Shown here: piece after piece, positions 32,411-43,442 of the stretch
Layout of the letters: every line of letters starts with the position of its first letter
Position numbering within the stretch: the first letter of the stretch is position 1
NCBI RefSeq assembly: GCF_027213945.1
Contig: NZ_JAPWGW010000004.1
Location: 248,001 to 312,000 of the forward strand
Reading direction: 5' to 3'
DNA from: Henriciella marina
GTDB lineage: Bacteria; Pseudomonadota; Alphaproteobacteria; Caulobacterales; Hyphomonadaceae
DNA: 64,000 nucleotides
The notes under the pieces: generated by a model
Database searches by the model: none
The model's input: the letters and a program-made list of their open reading frames with translations, nothing else
What the model was told of the DNA's origin: nothing
Program-made: the position numbers and the translations under genes

Positions 32411-33435
32411 TGGCACTACGCCGTTTTGATCTTGAGGCAGGGAGCGAAACCTTCGCTTTCAAAGCCGAAACAGAGCCGACGATTGCGTTCTGGATGGGCA
32501 AATATCCAGAGGACAAGAAGCGGTCTGCCGTCATCCCGTTGCTCTGGCTGGCTCAGAAGGATAATGGCGGCTGGCTGTCCGAGCCGGCGATGCGCACGGT
32601 CGCTGACCGCCTCGAGATGCCGTATATCCGCGTCTATGAGGTTGCGACCTTCTACACGATGTTCCGCCTTCAGCCCGTCGGCAAGAATCACGTCCAGCTT
32701 TGCGGTACGACGCCTTGCATGCTGCGCGGTGCCAATGATCTGAAAAAGGTCTGTGAGAAACGCATCGGCAAGAAGATGGCCGTGACGGATGATGGCCGCC
32801 TGTCATGGGAAGAGGTCGAGTGCTTGGGCGCCTGCGTGAACGCGCCGATGGTCCAGATCAATGACTATTACTATGAAGATCTGACGCCGGAATCTCTCGA
32901 TGAGATCCTGTCGCGGCTGGCTGGCGGTGTAGACGTGCCTCCGGGGACGTTCGTTGACCGTCTGAACAGTGCGCCGATTGGCGGCGCGACGACGCTGAAA
33001 GAGGCGGGTCTGTTCGATGGGGCGCGCAACGGCGCTGCCGGGCTGCCGAACCTTCCAGAGGCGACCAATGGCGACACGCCAGAGCCGGAAGCGAAGGGTG
33101 AGCCGGCCCGTTCGAAGCCGACCAATACCGATCGCGAAGAGACCTCCAAGGCCGCGGTCGAAGCGGCCGATGACGAGATGGAGCTCGAAGGCGAGCGTCC
33201 AGCGGCGTCTGAAGCCAGCTCTGAAGACGGCGACGATCTCAAGAAAATCAAGGGCATCGGGCCAAAGATTGAGAAACAGCTCAATGAGCTTGGCGTGAAC
33301 ACATTTGCACAGATCGCGGCCTGGAGCGGCGATAATGTGAAATGGGTCGACGGGTATCTCTCTTTCCGGGGCCGGATCGAGCGGGAATCCTGGATCGAGC
33401 AGGCCAAGACATTCGCATCTGAGGACAAAAGCTAA
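32410..33435 (+). CDS. nuoE: NADH-quinone oxidoreductase subunit E with C-terminal extension
   Basis: A 341-residue version of the 24-kDa subunit that binds the [2Fe-2S] cluster N1a beside the flavin. The thioredoxin-like core (about 1-175) shows the four ligands in '[14 protein letters not shown]' and '[14 protein letters not shown]'-type sequence (read here as '[14 protein letters not shown]'). Core NuoE proteins are about 165-240 residues. Here an acidic linker (about 200-275) leads to a further domain from residue 278, '[20 protein letters not shown]' and '[16 protein letters not shown]', of helix-hairpin-helix type. Such extensions occur in other alphaproteobacteria. It overlaps both nuoD and nuoF by one base. 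Confidence 0.96.
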   Translation: MALRRFDLEAGSETFAFKAETEPTIAFWMGKYPEDKKRSAVIPLLWLAQKDNGGWLSEPAMRTVADRLEMPYIRVYEVATFYTMFRLQPVGKNHVQLCGTTPCMLRGANDLKKVCEKRIGKKMAVTDDGRLSWEEVECLGACVNAPMVQINDYYYEDLTPESLDEILSRLAGGVDVPPGTFVDRLNSAPIGGATTLKEAGLFDGARNGAAGLPNLPEATNGDTPEPEAKGEPARSKPTNTDREETSKAAVEAADDEMELEGERPAASEASSEDGDDLKKIKGIGPKIEKQLNELGVNTFAQIAAWSGDNVKWVDGYLSFRGRIERESWIEQAKTFASEDKS

Positions 33436-34739
33436 TGCTGCAGGACAAGGATCGCATCTTCACCAATCTGTACGGCGCGCACTCGCCGGGCCTCGAAGCG
33501 GCCAAGAAGCGCGGAGCCTGGCATCTCACGCGTGAGATGCTGCAGCAGACGCCGGAATGGATCTGCGACCAGATCAAGGCATCCGGCCTTCGTGGCCGCG
33601 GCGGCGCTGGCTTCCCGACAGGTCTCAAATGGACCTTCATGCCGAAGGAAGTCCGTGACCGGCCTCACTATCTGGTTGTGAACGCTGACGAGTCCGAGCC
33701 GGGTACGTGCAAGGACCGCGAGATCATGCGCCATGATCCGCACCTTCTGATCGAGGGCTGCATGGTCGCGTCCTATGCGATGCGCGCGCACGCCTGCTAT
33801 GTCTATCTGCGCGGCGAATACATCGCTGAGCGTGAGGCGCTCGAGAAGGCGGTGAAGGAAGCTTATGAGGCTGGTCTGGTTGGCAAGAACAACAAGAATG
33901 GCTGGGACTTCGACATATACGTCCACCACGGTGCAGGTGCCTATATCTGCGGCGAGGAAACGGCGCTGCTCGAAAGCCTTGAGGGCAAGAAGGGCCAGCC
34001 GCGCCTGAAGCCGCCATTCCCGGCCAATGCCGGTCTCTATGGCTGCCCGACCACGGTGAACAATGTCGAGTCGATCGCTGTTGCGCCAACCATCCTGCGT
34101 CGCGGCGCTGAGTGGTTTGCTGGCTTCGGCCGCCCGAACAATACAGGCACGAAGCTGTTCTGTGTCTCCGGCCATGTGAACAAGCCGTGTAACGTCGAAG
34201 AAGAAATGTCGATCACCTTCCGTGATCTCATCGAGACCCATTGCGGCGGTATCCGTGGCGGCTGGGACAATCTGAAGGCTGTGATCCCCGGTGGTTCGTC
34301 GGTGCCGATGGTGCCTGCCGAGCAGATCATGGACGCCTATATGGACTTCGACACGCTGCGGGACCTGCGCTCAGGTCTCGGCACGGCGGCCGTCATCGTG
34401 ATGGACAAATCCACCGACCTCATCCAGGCGATTGCGCGGATTTCCTACTTCTACAAGCATGAGAGCTGCGGCCAGTGTACGCCGTGCCGTGAGGGTACGG
34501 GCTGGATGTGGCGCGTGCTGGAGCGGATGGCGAAGGGCCAGGCGGAGATGTCGGATATCGACATGCTGCTCGACGTGGCCAGTCAGGTCGAAGGGCACAC
34601 GATCTGCGCCCTTGGCGACGCCGCAGCGTGGCCCGTGCAGGGCCTTATCCGCCACTTCCGGCATGAGATCGAAGACCGCATTTCCGAATACCGGGCGCCG
34701 CGCACCATGGTGCAGGGCGCAAACGTGGCAGCGGAGTAG
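33435..34739 (+). CDS. nuoF: NADH-quinone oxidoreductase subunit F
   Basis: The 434-residue 51-kDa subunit that binds NADH, FMN and the [4Fe-4S] cluster N3. The nucleotide and flavin sites appear as '[20 protein letters not shown]' and '[20 protein letters not shown]'. The cluster ligands are in '[20 protein letters not shown]' (three cysteines) and '[16 protein letters not shown]' (the fourth). Normal length. The ATG overlaps the nuoE stop by one base. The next gene is an unrelated membrane protein, not nuoG as usual. Confidence 0.98.
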   Translation: MLQDKDRIFTNLYGAHSPGLEAAKKRGAWHLTREMLQQTPEWICDQIKASGLRGRGGAGFPTGLKWTFMPKEVRDRPHYLVVNADESEPGTCKDREIMRHDPHLLIEGCMVASYAMRAHACYVYLRGEYIAEREALEKAVKEAYEAGLVGKNNKNGWDFDIYVHHGAGAYICGEETALLESLEGKKGQPRLKPPFPANAGLYGCPTTVNNVESIAVAPTILRRGAEWFAGFGRPNNTGTKLFCVSGHVNKPCNVEEEMSITFRDLIETHCGGIRGGWDNLKAVIPGGSSVPMVPAEQIMDAYMDFDTLRDLRSGLGTAAVIVMDKSTDLIQAIARISYFYKHESCGQCTPCREGTGWMWRVLERMAKGQAEMSDIDMLLDVASQVEGHTICALGDAAAWPVQGLIRHFRHEIEDRISEYRAPRTMVQGANVAAE

Positions 34740-34753
34740 GGCAGACACGACTG

Positions 34754-35134
34754 ATGAGCACGCTCCGCAACATCCTCACCACCATCTGGTGCGCTGTTAT
34801 CATCGGGACGAATACGTTCGCCCTGATCGTTACCGCGCAGCATTTTGGCGTGGATGTTCTGGCGCTGAATTCGGTCCTGCTGCCAGTGGTGCAGATGAAC
34901 GCGATGATCGTGCTCGGCATCTTGTCGCTGGTCTCGACAAAGTATCTCTGGGCGATCCTCGCTGTAGCCGTGCTCTCGCTTCTACTGACGCTGGCGCATG
35001 ACCTGCTTGTGGTGCGCGTCTGGCGTCCTTCCGCGATGCTGGGCAGCCTGCTCGTGATCGTTCCGACCTATCTCCTTGCGCGCTGGAATTCGCTGTCGCG
35101 CGAGACGAAATTCAATCCCGTACAAGAGTTCTAA
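34754..35134 (+). CDS. Unrecognised four-helix membrane protein inside the nuo operon
   Basis: A 126-residue protein with four hydrophobic segments at roughly 8-30, 40-61, 63-90 and 95-112, for example 'LVSTKYLWAILAVAVLSLLL' and 'SAMLGSLLVIVPTYLLARW'. The start follows nuoF by 14 bases and the stop is four bases before nuoG, so it must be co-transcribed and probably translated with complex I. No family is recognised and it is not one of the 14 standard Nuo subunits. It may be an assembly or stability factor, or a passenger gene. Codon use looks like that of its neighbours, so recent transfer is not suggested. Confidence 0.8.
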   Translation: MSTLRNILTTIWCAVIIGTNTFALIVTAQHFGVDVLALNSVLLPVVQMNAMIVLGILSLVSTKYLWAILAVAVLSLLLTLAHDLLVVRVWRPSAMLGSLLVIVPTYLLARWNSLSRETKFNPVQEF

Positions 35135-35138
35135 AGCG

Positions 35139-37238
35139 ATGGCTGACGACCTTTTCAAACTGAACATCGATGGCAAGGACATTGAGGTGCCCAAGCACTA
35201 CACGCTGATGCAGGCGTGTGAGGAAGCTGGCGCCGAGATCCCGCGCTTCTGCTATCATGAGCGCCTGTCGGTCGCTGGCAATTGCCGCATGTGCCTGGTT
35301 CAGTGGAAAGGCGCGCCGAAGCCAATCGCCAGTTGCGCCCAGACCGTTGGTGACATGCGCCTCAATCCGGATGGTTCGCCGCCAAACGTTCTGACCTCTG
35401 GTGACTATGTCGAGAAGGCCCGCAACGGCGTGATGGAGTTCCTGCTCATCAACCACCCGCTGGATTGCCCGATCTGTGATCAGGGCGGTGAGTGTGACCT
35501 GCAGGACCAGGCCATGGCCTATGGCCGGTCTGGTTCGCGCTATGCGCTGAACAAGCGCGCGGTCGAGAACAAGAATATGGGCCCGCTGGTCAAGACGATC
35601 ATGACCCGCTGCATCCAGTGTACACGCTGTGTGCGGTTCGCCGCAGAGGTTGCCGGTGTCGAAGAGCTGGGCATGATTTCGCGCGGCGAAGACGCTGAAA
35701 TCACGACCTATCTTGAAGAATCGCTGTCGTCGGAGCTCTCCGGCAATGTCATCGATCTTTGCCCGGTCGGCGCGCTGACGTCGAAGCCTTACGCCTACAA
35801 TGCGCGCCCATGGGAGCTGCGCAAGACTGAGTCGATCGACATCATGGATGCGATGGGCGCGGGCATCCGCGTTGATGCAAAAGGAGCGGGCGTGATGCGT
35901 ATCATGCCTGTCCTGAATGAAGAGGTGAATGAGGAGTGGCTGTCAGACAAGTCGCGCTTCGTCTGGGACGGCCTTGCCCGCCAGCGTCTCGACCGGCCTT
36001 ATGTCCGCGAGAATGGCAAGCTGCGCCCCGCAAGCTGGAGTGAGGCGCTGCAGAAGACCGCAGAGGCGCTGAAGGCTTCCAAGGAAAAGACCGGCTTCAT
36101 CGCTGGCGACCTCGTTGAGGTTGAACAGGCCCGCGCGGCGCTTGATCTAGCCCGCAACCTCGACATCGCGTCGACTGACTGTCGTCCGGCTGGCGCATCT
36201 TATGGCGCCGATGGCGTCCGTGAGAAATACATTCTCAACCCGACGCTCATGGGGGTCGAGGAAGCTGACGTGCTGTTGCTGATCGGCACCAATCCGCGCG
36301 TAGAGGCATCTGTCTGGAATGCGCGCATCCGCAAGGCCTGGCTCTGGAATGACCTTCAGGTCGGTCTGATCGGCGAAGGCGTAGACCTCACCTATGACTA
36401 TGAACACCTCGGCACTGGCCCGGCAGACCTCGATGGCCTGCTGAAAGGCGACAGCGCATTTGTGACGGCCTTCAAGAATGCCAAACGCCCGATGGTTGTG
36501 GTTGGCGAACATGCGCTGGTTGGAGAGCACGGTCTCGATGTGCTGAATGCCGCGCACCAGATCGCACTGGACGCCGGCGCGATCACCGATGAGTGGAGCG
36601 GCTTTGGCGTGCTTCATAATGCGGCTGGTCGTGTTGGCGCGCTTGATACCGGTTTCGTGCCGGGCGAAAACGGGCTCGACACGAAGGCAATGCTCGAAGG
36701 CGGCCTCGATACGCTGGTCCTGCTTGGCGCAGATGAACTTGATCTCAGCAAACTTGGCGACACGACGGTGATCTATGTCGGCTCGCATGGGGATCGCGGC
36801 TCGTCTCGCGCTGACATCATTCTTCCATCTGCGGCCTATACCGAAATGGAAGCGACCTATGTAAACACGGAAGGCCGCGTGCAGATGACCCGTAAGGCCG
36901 TCCAGCCGAAGGGCGAGGCCCGCGAGGCCTGGGCGATCTTCCGCGCGCTGTCAGAGCTGACCGGCAAGACGCTGTCCTATGATTCGGCCGACCAGCTTCG
37001 CGAACAGATCCGTGAGCATAATCCGATATTTGCTGGCCTCGGTTTTGCGCCGGGTGCTGGCGGCCATGAGGCGCTGTCCCAAGCGCCTGAAAAGGCCAAT
37101 AACCTCGCCGGAGCGCGTCCTTTTGAAGCGCCCTTCGAAGATTTCTATCTGACCAACCCGATTGCACGGGCGTCAAAGACGATGGCGGAATGCTCGCTCA
37201 TGAAGCGTGGCCTTGAAACGCCGGTAGCAGCGGAGTAG
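35139..37238 (+). CDS. nuoG: NADH-quinone oxidoreductase subunit G
   Basis: The 699-residue 75-kDa subunit that carries several iron-sulfur clusters from the flavin towards NuoB. The N-terminal ferredoxin part has 'IPRFCYHERLSVAGNCRMCL' with a further Cys in 'PIASCAQTVGD', the 'HPLDCPICDQGGECDLQDQA' block holds His/Cys ligands, and 'TRCIQCTRCVRFAAEVAG' with 'VIDLCPVGALTSKP' holds the N4-type cluster. The remainder is a molybdopterin-oxidoreductase-like domain without cofactor ligands, as in mitochondria. The start 'MADDLFKLNIDGKDIEVP' comes four bases after the membrane-protein stop. Confidence 0.97.
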   Translation: MADDLFKLNIDGKDIEVPKHYTLMQACEEAGAEIPRFCYHERLSVAGNCRMCLVQWKGAPKPIASCAQTVGDMRLNPDGSPPNVLTSGDYVEKARNGVMEFLLINHPLDCPICDQGGECDLQDQAMAYGRSGSRYALNKRAVENKNMGPLVKTIMTRCIQCTRCVRFAAEVAGVEELGMISRGEDAEITTYLEESLSSELSGNVIDLCPVGALTSKPYAYNARPWELRKTESIDIMDAMGAGIRVDAKGAGVMRIMPVLNEEVNEEWLSDKSRFVWDGLARQRLDRPYVRENGKLRPASWSEALQKTAEALKASKEKTGFIAGDLVEVEQARAALDLARNLDIASTDCRPAGASYGADGVREKYILNPTLMGVEEADVLLLIGTNPRVEASVWNARIRKAWLWNDLQVGLIGEGVDLTYDYEHLGTGPADLDGLLKGDSAFVTAFKNAKRPMVVVGEHALVGEHGLDVLNAAHQIALDAGAITDEWSGFGVLHNAAGRVGALDTGFVPGENGLDTKAMLEGGLDTLVLLGADELDLSKLGDTTVIYVGSHGDRGSSRADIILPSAAYTEMEATYVNTEGRVQMTRKAVQPKGEAREAWAIFRALSELTGKTLSYDSADQLREQIREHNPIFAGLGFAPGAGGHEALSQAPEKANNLAGARPFEAPFEDFYLTNPIARASKTMAECSLMKRGLETPVAAE

Positions 37239-37247
37239 GCGAGCGCC

Positions 37248-38324
37248 ATGAGTGCATTCATCCAGGAACATGGACTGCTTTTTGGCTGGCTGACCGTCAT
37301 CGGTCAGATCCTGCTGTTTACGGTTGTCCTGCTGCTTTCGCTGGCCTTCCTCCTGCTTATGGACCGGAAGGTCTGGGCAGCTGTGATGATGCGCAAGGGG
37401 CCGAACGTTGTCGGTCCTTTCGGCCTGCTGCAGAGCTTTGCCGATTTCGGCAAATTCCTCCTGAAAGAGATCATTATTCCAGCGGGTGCCAACAAGACGG
37501 TCTTCCTGCTGGCTCCGATCCTGTCGCTAACCCTGGCATTTGCCGCATGGGCGGTGATCCCCGTGGCGCCGGGCTGGGTGGTTGCTGACCTGAACGTCGG
37601 TATCCTCTACCTGTTCGCGGTCTCGTCGCTTGGTGTCTACGGCATCATCATGGGCGGCTGGGCGTCGAACTCGAAATATCCGTTCCTCGGGTCGCTGCGG
37701 TCCGCGGCGCAGATGGTGTCCTATGAAGTATCGATCGGCCTGATCATTATCACGGTGATCCTGCTGGTGGGGTCGATGAACCTCAGTGAGATTGCGAACA
37801 ACCAGTCAGGCGGTTTCTGGACCTGGCACCTGTTCAGCTTCAACAATATCCTCCTGTTCCCGGTGATGGTCGTCGTTTTCGTGATGTTCTTCATCTCCGC
37901 GCTGGCTGAAACAAACCGACCGCCATTCGACCTTCCGGAAGCCGAATCCGAACTCGTGGCTGGCTACCAGGTCGAGTATTCCTCCACGCCATACCTGTTG
38001 TTCATGATCGGTGAGTATCTCAACATCGTGCTTATGTGCTCGATGATGACGCTGCTTTTCCTCGGCGGCTGGCACGGTCCGATCCCGTTTGGCGAAGAGT
38101 TCGTCTCGAACTTCCCGGTCTGGATGGTCAATCTTGGTCACCTCGCCTGGTTCATGGCGAAGACCGTATTCTTCTTCTTCCTTTTTGCACTCGTGAAGGC
38201 TGTCGTGCCGCGCTATCGTTATGACCAGCTGATGCGCCTTGGCTGGAAGATCTTCCTTCCGACCTCGCTGGCCGCTGTTTTCCTTGTTGCAGGCTATGTT
38301 GTTTACGCAGGAGTCCAGGCATGA
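37248..38324 (+). CDS. nuoH: NADH-quinone oxidoreductase subunit H
   Basis: A 358-residue membrane subunit with about eight helices that connects the peripheral arm to the proton-pumping arm and lines the quinone tunnel. '[20 protein letters not shown]' and '[20 protein letters not shown]' are the best-conserved blocks, the latter with the acidic residues near the quinone site; '[19 protein letters not shown]' follows. It begins nine bases after nuoG and overlaps nuoI by four bases (ATGA). Confidence 0.98.
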   Translation: MSAFIQEHGLLFGWLTVIGQILLFTVVLLLSLAFLLLMDRKVWAAVMMRKGPNVVGPFGLLQSFADFGKFLLKEIIIPAGANKTVFLLAPILSLTLAFAAWAVIPVAPGWVVADLNVGILYLFAVSSLGVYGIIMGGWASNSKYPFLGSLRSAAQMVSYEVSIGLIIITVILLVGSMNLSEIANNQSGGFWTWHLFSFNNILLFPVMVVVFVMFFISALAETNRPPFDLPEAESELVAGYQVEYSSTPYLLFMIGEYLNIVLMCSMMTLLFLGGWHGPIPFGEEFVSNFPVWMVNLGHLAWFMAKTVFFFFLFALVKAVVPRYRYDQLMRLGWKIFLPTSLAAVFLVAGYVVYAGVQA

Positions 38325-38806
38325 ACATCGTTCAGTCCCTCCGCGGCGCCATGATGACGGACTTCCTGCATGCCTTCAAAATCGGCATTCAGGAAATGTT
38401 CAAGCGCAAGGCGACCGTGAACTATCCTTTCGAGAAAAATCCGCTGAGCCCACGTTTCCGTGGCGAACATGCGCTACGCCGCTACCCGAATGGCGAAGAG
38501 CGTTGCATCGCGTGCAAACTGTGCGAGGCGATCTGCCCGGCGCAGGCCATCACGATTGAGGCAGAGCCACGCGAGGATGGCTCCCGCCGCACGACACGCT
38601 ATGACATCGACATGGTGAAGTGCATCTATTGCGGTTTCTGCCAGGAAGCCTGCCCAGTCGACGCCATTGTCGAGGGGCCCAACTTTGAATTCGCGACCGA
38701 AACCCGCGAAGAGCTGTATTATGACAAGGACCGCCTGCTTGCGAATGGCGACCGCTGGGAGCGACTCATCGCACGCAATCTTGAACTCGACGCGCCTTAC
38801 CGTTAG
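38321..38806 (+). CDS. nuoI: NADH-quinone oxidoreductase subunit I
   Basis: A 161-residue ferredoxin-like subunit (23-kDa, TYKY) with two [4Fe-4S] clusters, N6a and N6b, that pass electrons to N2. Both CxxCxxCxxxCP motifs are intact: '[20 protein letters not shown]' and '[20 protein letters not shown]'. The N-terminal helix '[20 protein letters not shown]' lies along the membrane. Starts inside the end of nuoH. About 60 bases separate it from nuoJ, with a small 6-bp inverted repeat AGCGGT/ACCGCT. Confidence 0.98.
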   Translation: MNIVQSLRGAMMTDFLHAFKIGIQEMFKRKATVNYPFEKNPLSPRFRGEHALRRYPNGEERCIACKLCEAICPAQAITIEAEPREDGSRRTTRYDIDMVKCIYCGFCQEACPVDAIVEGPNFEFATETREELYYDKDRLLANGDRWERLIARNLELDAPYR

Positions 38807-38867
38807 GGCGGGGCGCCTTCACTTTCCTGCAGCGGTCTGACCGCTGGCAACATTGGGGCTCACACCG

Positions 38868-39458
38868 GTGGAACTCATCGCCTTTTACATATTGGCAGCG
38901 ATCGTGACCGTTTCGGCAGTCGCCGTGATTGCCGCCAAGAACCCGGTTCACTCCGTGCTCTGGCTGATCACGGCCTTCTTCACATCTGCGGGCCTGCTCG
39001 TCCTGATCGGGGCGGAGTTCCTCGCAATGCTTCTGGTCGTCGTCTATGTCGGCGCGGTCGCCGTGCTCTTCCTGTTCGTGGTGATGATGCTGGATGTCGA
39101 CTTCGTAGAATTGAAGCAGGGCACGCTCGGCTACTGGCCCTTTGCTGCGCTGGTCGGTGTCGCATTCGCTGCTGAAATCGCGCTCGTAACATTTGCGCGA
39201 TCGGCCGCTGGTGATGAGATCAACGCCAAGCCCGGCGCGGCCACAAATGCCGAAGCCATCGGGCAGGTGATGTACACCGAATACCTACTGCTGTTCCAGA
39301 TGTCCGGCATCATCCTGCTGGTCGCGATGATCGGTGCCATTGTGCTGACGCTTCGCCATAAGCCGCACGTCAAACGCCAGAACATCGCGAAGCAGACCGC
39401 TCGTACCCGTAAGGATGCGATCCGCCGCATCGACGTTGAGTCAGGCAAGGGACTTTAG
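38868..39458 (+). CDS. nuoJ: NADH-quinone oxidoreductase subunit J
   Basis: A 196-residue membrane subunit (ND6 family) with five predicted helices near the complex I E-channel. 'AAKNPVHSVLWLITAFFTSA' and 'VYVGAVAVLFLFVVMMLDVD' are the family's conserved helices; the latter contains the pi-bulge helix. No ATG is suitable. I chose GTG at 38868, giving 'MELIAFYILAAIVTV', like other NuoJ N-termini; TTG at 38853 would add five residues. It ends in a basic tail and nuoK starts three bases later. Confidence 0.95.
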   Translation: MELIAFYILAAIVTVSAVAVIAAKNPVHSVLWLITAFFTSAGLLVLIGAEFLAMLLVVVYVGAVAVLFLFVVMMLDVDFVELKQGTLGYWPFAALVGVAFAAEIALVTFARSAAGDEINAKPGAATNAEAIGQVMYTEYLLLFQMSGIILLVAMIGAIVLTLRHKPHVKRQNIAKQTARTRKDAIRRIDVESGKGL

Positions 39459-39461
39459 GTC

Positions 39462-39770
39462 ATGGATATTACTGTCAATCACTTCCTTGCTGTCTCGGCT
39501 ATCCTGTTCACTGTGGGTGTCGTCGGCATCTTCGTGAACCGCAAGAACATCATCGTCATCCTCATGGCGATCGAGCTCATCCTGCTGTCCGTCAATATCA
39601 ACCTGGTCGCCTTCTCGGTGTTCTCAGGCACGATTGTCGGCCAGATTTTTGCCATGCTGGTGCTGACAGTTGCAGCAGCCGAAGCGGCTGTCGGGCTCGC
39701 CATTCTCGTTGTTTTCTTCCGCAATCGCGGCGACATCGCCGTCGAGAGCATCGACCTGATGAAGGGCTAG
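39462..39770 (+). CDS. nuoK: NADH-quinone oxidoreductase subunit K
   Basis: A 102-residue, three-helix membrane subunit (ND4L family). The two buried glutamates needed for proton transfer are present in '[20 protein letters not shown]' and '[20 protein letters not shown]'. Standard length. Lies three bases after nuoJ and seven before nuoL. Confidence 0.98.
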   Translation: MDITVNHFLAVSAILFTVGVVGIFVNRKNIIVILMAIELILLSVNINLVAFSVFSGTIVGQIFAMLVLTVAAAEAAVGLAILVVFFRNRGDIAVESIDLMKG

Positions 39771-39777
39771 ACCGGAT

Positions 39778-41940
39778 ATGCTTCCTGATTTCGCACTTCT
39801 CTTCATCGTCCTGGCGCCGGGCCTCGCAGCCTTGATCGCCGGGGTTTTCCAGAAATACGTGACAGATACCGGCGCCATGGTCATCACGACCGGTACGGTC
39901 GGCCTTGCCGGCATCCTGTCGGTCATCCAGCTTTTCATGTTCGCCTTTGGCGGCGGTGTTGTTGAGGCGGTTCATACCGCAGCGCCTGCAGCTGGCGATC
40001 ACGGCGCGGCCGTTGTTGCGCCGGTCCAGCATATCATCACGCTGCTGACTTGGATGGATGTTGGCCAGTTCCAGGCGGACTGGGCAATCCGCGTCGATGC
40101 GATGTCCATCGTCATGATGGCAGTGATCACGGGCGTTTCTGGCCTCGTCCACCTCTATTCATGGGGCTATATGAGCGAAGACCCGCATCGCGCGCGCTTC
40201 TTTGCCTATCTGTCGCTGTTTACCTTCATGATGCTCATGCTGGTGACGGCGGACAATTTTATCCAGCTCTTCTTTGGCTGGGAAGGCGTGGGCCTCGCTT
40301 CCTATCTGCTGATCGGTTTCTGGTACACGAAAGCGGCACCGAACAGCGCAGCCATCAAGGCCTTCGTGACCAACCGGGTCGGCGACTTCGGTCTCGCGCT
40401 TGGTATCATGGGCGTCTTCGTGGTGTTCGGGTCGGTAGAGTTCGAGCCTGTGCTGAGCGCCATCCGCGAGAATGCAATCGTGACACCGCTCGCGCTGGCC
40501 GACGCGGCGCCGATCCGCGAGCTGATCGTACCATTCCTTGGCTATAATGTGCCGGCGCTGGAGCTGATCGGCGTGCTCCTCTTCATCGGGGCTATGGGTA
40601 AGTCGGCGCAGTTCTTCCTTCACGTCTGGCTGCCAGACGCCATGGAAGGCCCGACGCCTGTTTCCGCGCTCATCCACGCCGCGACCATGGTGACCGCGGG
40701 TGTCTATCTCGTCTGTCTCGTGTCGCCGATCTATGAGTACGCACCGTTCGCAGCCGGCATGGTCACGCTTATCGGTGCCGTGACTGCGCTCTATGCGGCG
40801 ACCGTGGGCATGGCACAGAACGACATCAAGCGCGTCATCGCCTATTCGACCTGTTCGCAGCTTGGTTACATGTTCTTTGCGGCCGGTATCGGTGCCTATC
40901 AGGCGGCGATGTTCCACCTGTTCACGCATGCCTTCTTCAAGGCGCTTCTCTTCCTCGGGGCAGGCTCTGTCATTCACGGCATGCACCATGAGCAGGACAT
41001 GCGCCGCATGGGCGGTGTCGCGAAGTTCATGCCGCTGACCTATGCTGCCATGATGATCGGTACGATTGCGATCATCGGTCTTGGTATTCCGCACACTTCG
41101 TTCGGTTTTGCGGGCTTCTTCTCCAAGGATGCCATCATCGAGACGACGTTCGCGGCCGGGTCCAATGGCGTCAGCTTCGGCACGCTGGCCTTCATCTTCG
41201 GTATCGTGGCGGCGCTGCTGACGAGCTTCTATTCCTGGCGCCTCATCTACATGACGTTCCACGGCCCGCGTGAGGATTCGATCCTGCCGGAAACGCCGGA
41301 AGTCGACAGCCACGCGGACGAACATCTGTCGGTCGACGATCATGGTCACCATCACGACCACCATGAGGATCCGCATGAGAGCCCACTCGTCATGCTGATC
41401 CCGCTCGGCCTCCTGTCTCTCGGCGCCATTTTTGCCGGCTTTGTTTTCTACGACTCGTTCGTCGGTCACTATCAGGCCGAGTTCTGGGCTGGCGCGATCT
41501 ATAATGCGGCGGACAACACGGTTCTGGCTGACAAGTACAATGTGCCGGAATGGGTGTTCTGGGCACCGCTCTTCGTGACCGTGACCGGCTTCCTGATCGC
41601 GACCTTTACGTATTTCTTCAACCGAGGTTTCGGAGCGAAGATTGCGGCATCGGGCGGCCCGCTGCATAGCCTGTTCGCCAACAAGTGGTACTTTGACGAG
41701 ATCTATAACGCGACCTTCGTCAAGGGCACGCACTGGCTTGGCGGCTTCTTCTGGAAAACCGGCGACAAGCGTATCATTGACGGGTTCGGCCCGGATGGTG
41801 TGACGTCGCTCGTTCGGTGGGGCTCGCGCCGTCTGTCGGCCATGCACACCGGTTATCTTTATCATTATGCATTCGTGATCATTCTTGCGGCCCTCGTGTT
41901 TGGCGCGGTGATCTTCTGGCGTGCTGGAGGCGCGGGCTGA
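39778..41940 (+). CDS. nuoL: NADH-quinone oxidoreductase subunit L with His-rich loop
   Basis: A 720-residue antiporter-like proton-pumping subunit (ND5), including the long lateral helix at the C-terminus. '[20 protein letters not shown]' contains the key Glu, '[20 protein letters not shown]' the Lys, and '[20 protein letters not shown]' with '[20 protein letters not shown]' are other conserved blocks. Unlike shorter homologues, a loop at about residues 520-534 reads '[15 protein letters not shown]', seven histidines in 15 residues. It overlaps nuoM by one base (TGATG). Confidence 0.97.
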   Translation: MLPDFALLFIVLAPGLAALIAGVFQKYVTDTGAMVITTGTVGLAGILSVIQLFMFAFGGGVVEAVHTAAPAAGDHGAAVVAPVQHIITLLTWMDVGQFQADWAIRVDAMSIVMMAVITGVSGLVHLYSWGYMSEDPHRARFFAYLSLFTFMMLMLVTADNFIQLFFGWEGVGLASYLLIGFWYTKAAPNSAAIKAFVTNRVGDFGLALGIMGVFVVFGSVEFEPVLSAIRENAIVTPLALADAAPIRELIVPFLGYNVPALELIGVLLFIGAMGKSAQFFLHVWLPDAMEGPTPVSALIHAATMVTAGVYLVCLVSPIYEYAPFAAGMVTLIGAVTALYAATVGMAQNDIKRVIAYSTCSQLGYMFFAAGIGAYQAAMFHLFTHAFFKALLFLGAGSVIHGMHHEQDMRRMGGVAKFMPLTYAAMMIGTIAIIGLGIPHTSFGFAGFFSKDAIIETTFAAGSNGVSFGTLAFIFGIVAALLTSFYSWRLIYMTFHGPREDSILPETPEVDSHADEHLSVDDHGHHHDHHEDPHESPLVMLIPLGLLSLGAIFAGFVFYDSFVGHYQAEFWAGAIYNAADNTVLADKYNVPEWVFWAPLFVTVTGFLIATFTYFFNRGFGAKIAASGGPLHSLFANKWYFDEIYNATFVKGTHWLGGFFWKTGDKRIIDGFGPDGVTSLVRWGSRRLSAMHTGYLYHYAFVIILAALVFGAVIFWRAGGAG

Positions 41941-43433
41941 TGGGCAATTTCCCAATTCTGACAGCGGTCACTTTTCTGCCGCTGGCTGGTGCCTTGCTGA
42001 TCATGCTTGTGCAGACAGCCACAGGCAGCAATGGCCAGGATGAAGAAACGCGTGGGCGCCAGTCGCTCATGGCCGGCCTGATTTTCTCGGCCGCAACCTT
42101 CCTTGCCTCACTGGTGATGCTGGTAAGCTTCGAAGTCGACGCGCCGGGCTATCAGCTTGTCGAAGAAGTGAGCTGGTTTGCCGGTATCCAGTACAAGCTG
42201 GGCATCGATGGCATGTCGCTGCTTCTCATCCTTTTGACCACCTTGCTGACGCCGATCAGCCTGATTGCGTCCTATGGCACGGTGAAGCATCGCCTGACCG
42301 AATACACGATCGCGTTTCTCGTCCTCGAGACCTTCATGATCGGCGTATTCTGTGCGATGGACCTGGTTCTGTTCTACGTCTTCTTCGAAGCCGGTCTGAT
42401 CCCGATGTTCATCATTATCGGCGTCTGGGGCGGAGCAGAGCGCATCTATTCCTCGTTCAAGTTCTTCCTCTACACGCTGCTCGGATCGCTCTTCATGCTG
42501 GCGGCCATCGTCTTCATGTACATGCAGGCCGGTACGTCCGACATTACGGTGCTTGAGACCTATGCTTTCGCGCCCGAGGTGCAGACCTGGCTATGGCTGG
42601 CCTTCTTTGCGTCCTTTGCCGTGAAGCTCCCGATGTTCCCGGTACATACCTGGCTGCCCGATGCGCACGTTCAAGCGCCAACGGCTGGCTCTGTGATCCT
42701 TGCCGGTGTGCTGCTCAAGATGGGCGGGTATGGCTTCCTGCGCTTCTCGCTGCCCATGTTCCCGGATGCGAGCCAGTTCTTCCAGCCAATGATGTTCGCG
42801 CTGTCGGTCATCGCCATTGTCTATGCGTCGCTGGTCGCTTTCCGCCAGACCGATATGAAGAAGCTGATCGCCTATTCGTCGGTGGCCCATATGGGTTTCG
42901 TGACGCTTGGCATCTTCTCCTTCACCGAGGTTGGCGTGCAGGGCGCGATCTTCCAGATGATCTCGCACGGCCTTATTTCCGGCGCGCTCTTCCTCATTGT
43001 TGGCATGGTCTATGACCGGATGCATACGCGTGAGATCGCAGCCTATGGCGGCCTCGTGAACAAGATGCCGATCTATGCGGCGATCTTCATGCTGTTCACG
43101 ATGGCCAATGTCGGTCTGCCGGGGACTAGCGGTTTCGTCGGTGAAATCCTGACCATGACGGGTGCTTTCCAGGCGTCGACCTGGGCAGCGGCTGGCGCGG
43201 CGCTCGGTGTGATTTTCTCGGCGGTCTACATGCTGACGCTCTATCGCCGCACGGTGTTCGGCCCCGTAACCAATCCGGCGCTCGAAAACATCACCGATGT
43301 CGGCAAGAAGGATCTCATCACGATCACACCGCTGATCATCGGCACCATCCTGCTCGGCATCACACCAAATCTCGTATTTGACATCACGCGCGAAAGCAGC
43401 CTGCGCGCGCTTCAGATGATCACCGGAGGATAG
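41940..43433 (+). CDS. nuoM: NADH-quinone oxidoreductase subunit M
   Basis: A 497-residue antiporter-like proton-pumping subunit (ND4). '[20 protein letters not shown]' holds the conserved Glu, '[20 protein letters not shown]' the conserved Lys and '[20 protein letters not shown]' the next block, followed by '[18 protein letters not shown]'. About fourteen helices. The start '[20 protein letters not shown]' overlaps the nuoL stop by one base. Confidence 0.98.
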   Translation: MGNFPILTAVTFLPLAGALLIMLVQTATGSNGQDEETRGRQSLMAGLIFSAATFLASLVMLVSFEVDAPGYQLVEEVSWFAGIQYKLGIDGMSLLLILLTTLLTPISLIASYGTVKHRLTEYTIAFLVLETFMIGVFCAMDLVLFYVFFEAGLIPMFIIIGVWGGAERIYSSFKFFLYTLLGSLFMLAAIVFMYMQAGTSDITVLETYAFAPEVQTWLWLAFFASFAVKLPMFPVHTWLPDAHVQAPTAGSVILAGVLLKMGGYGFLRFSLPMFPDASQFFQPMMFALSVIAIVYASLVAFRQTDMKKLIAYSSVAHMGFVTLGIFSFTEVGVQGAIFQMISHGLISGALFLIVGMVYDRMHTREIAAYGGLVNKMPIYAAIFMLFTMANVGLPGTSGFVGEILTMTGAFQASTWAAAGAALGVIFSAVYMLTLYRRTVFGPVTNPALENITDVGKKDLITITPLIIGTILLGITPNLVFDITRESSLRALQMITGG

Positions 43434-43442
43434 AGGCACATT

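Noticed and set aside
40159-41955. Open frame of 598 codons on the minus strand across nuoL
   Set aside because: It is antisense to a certain nuoL gene, its product is highly charged and rich in His and Arg as expected for a mirrored high-GC frame, and it matches no family.
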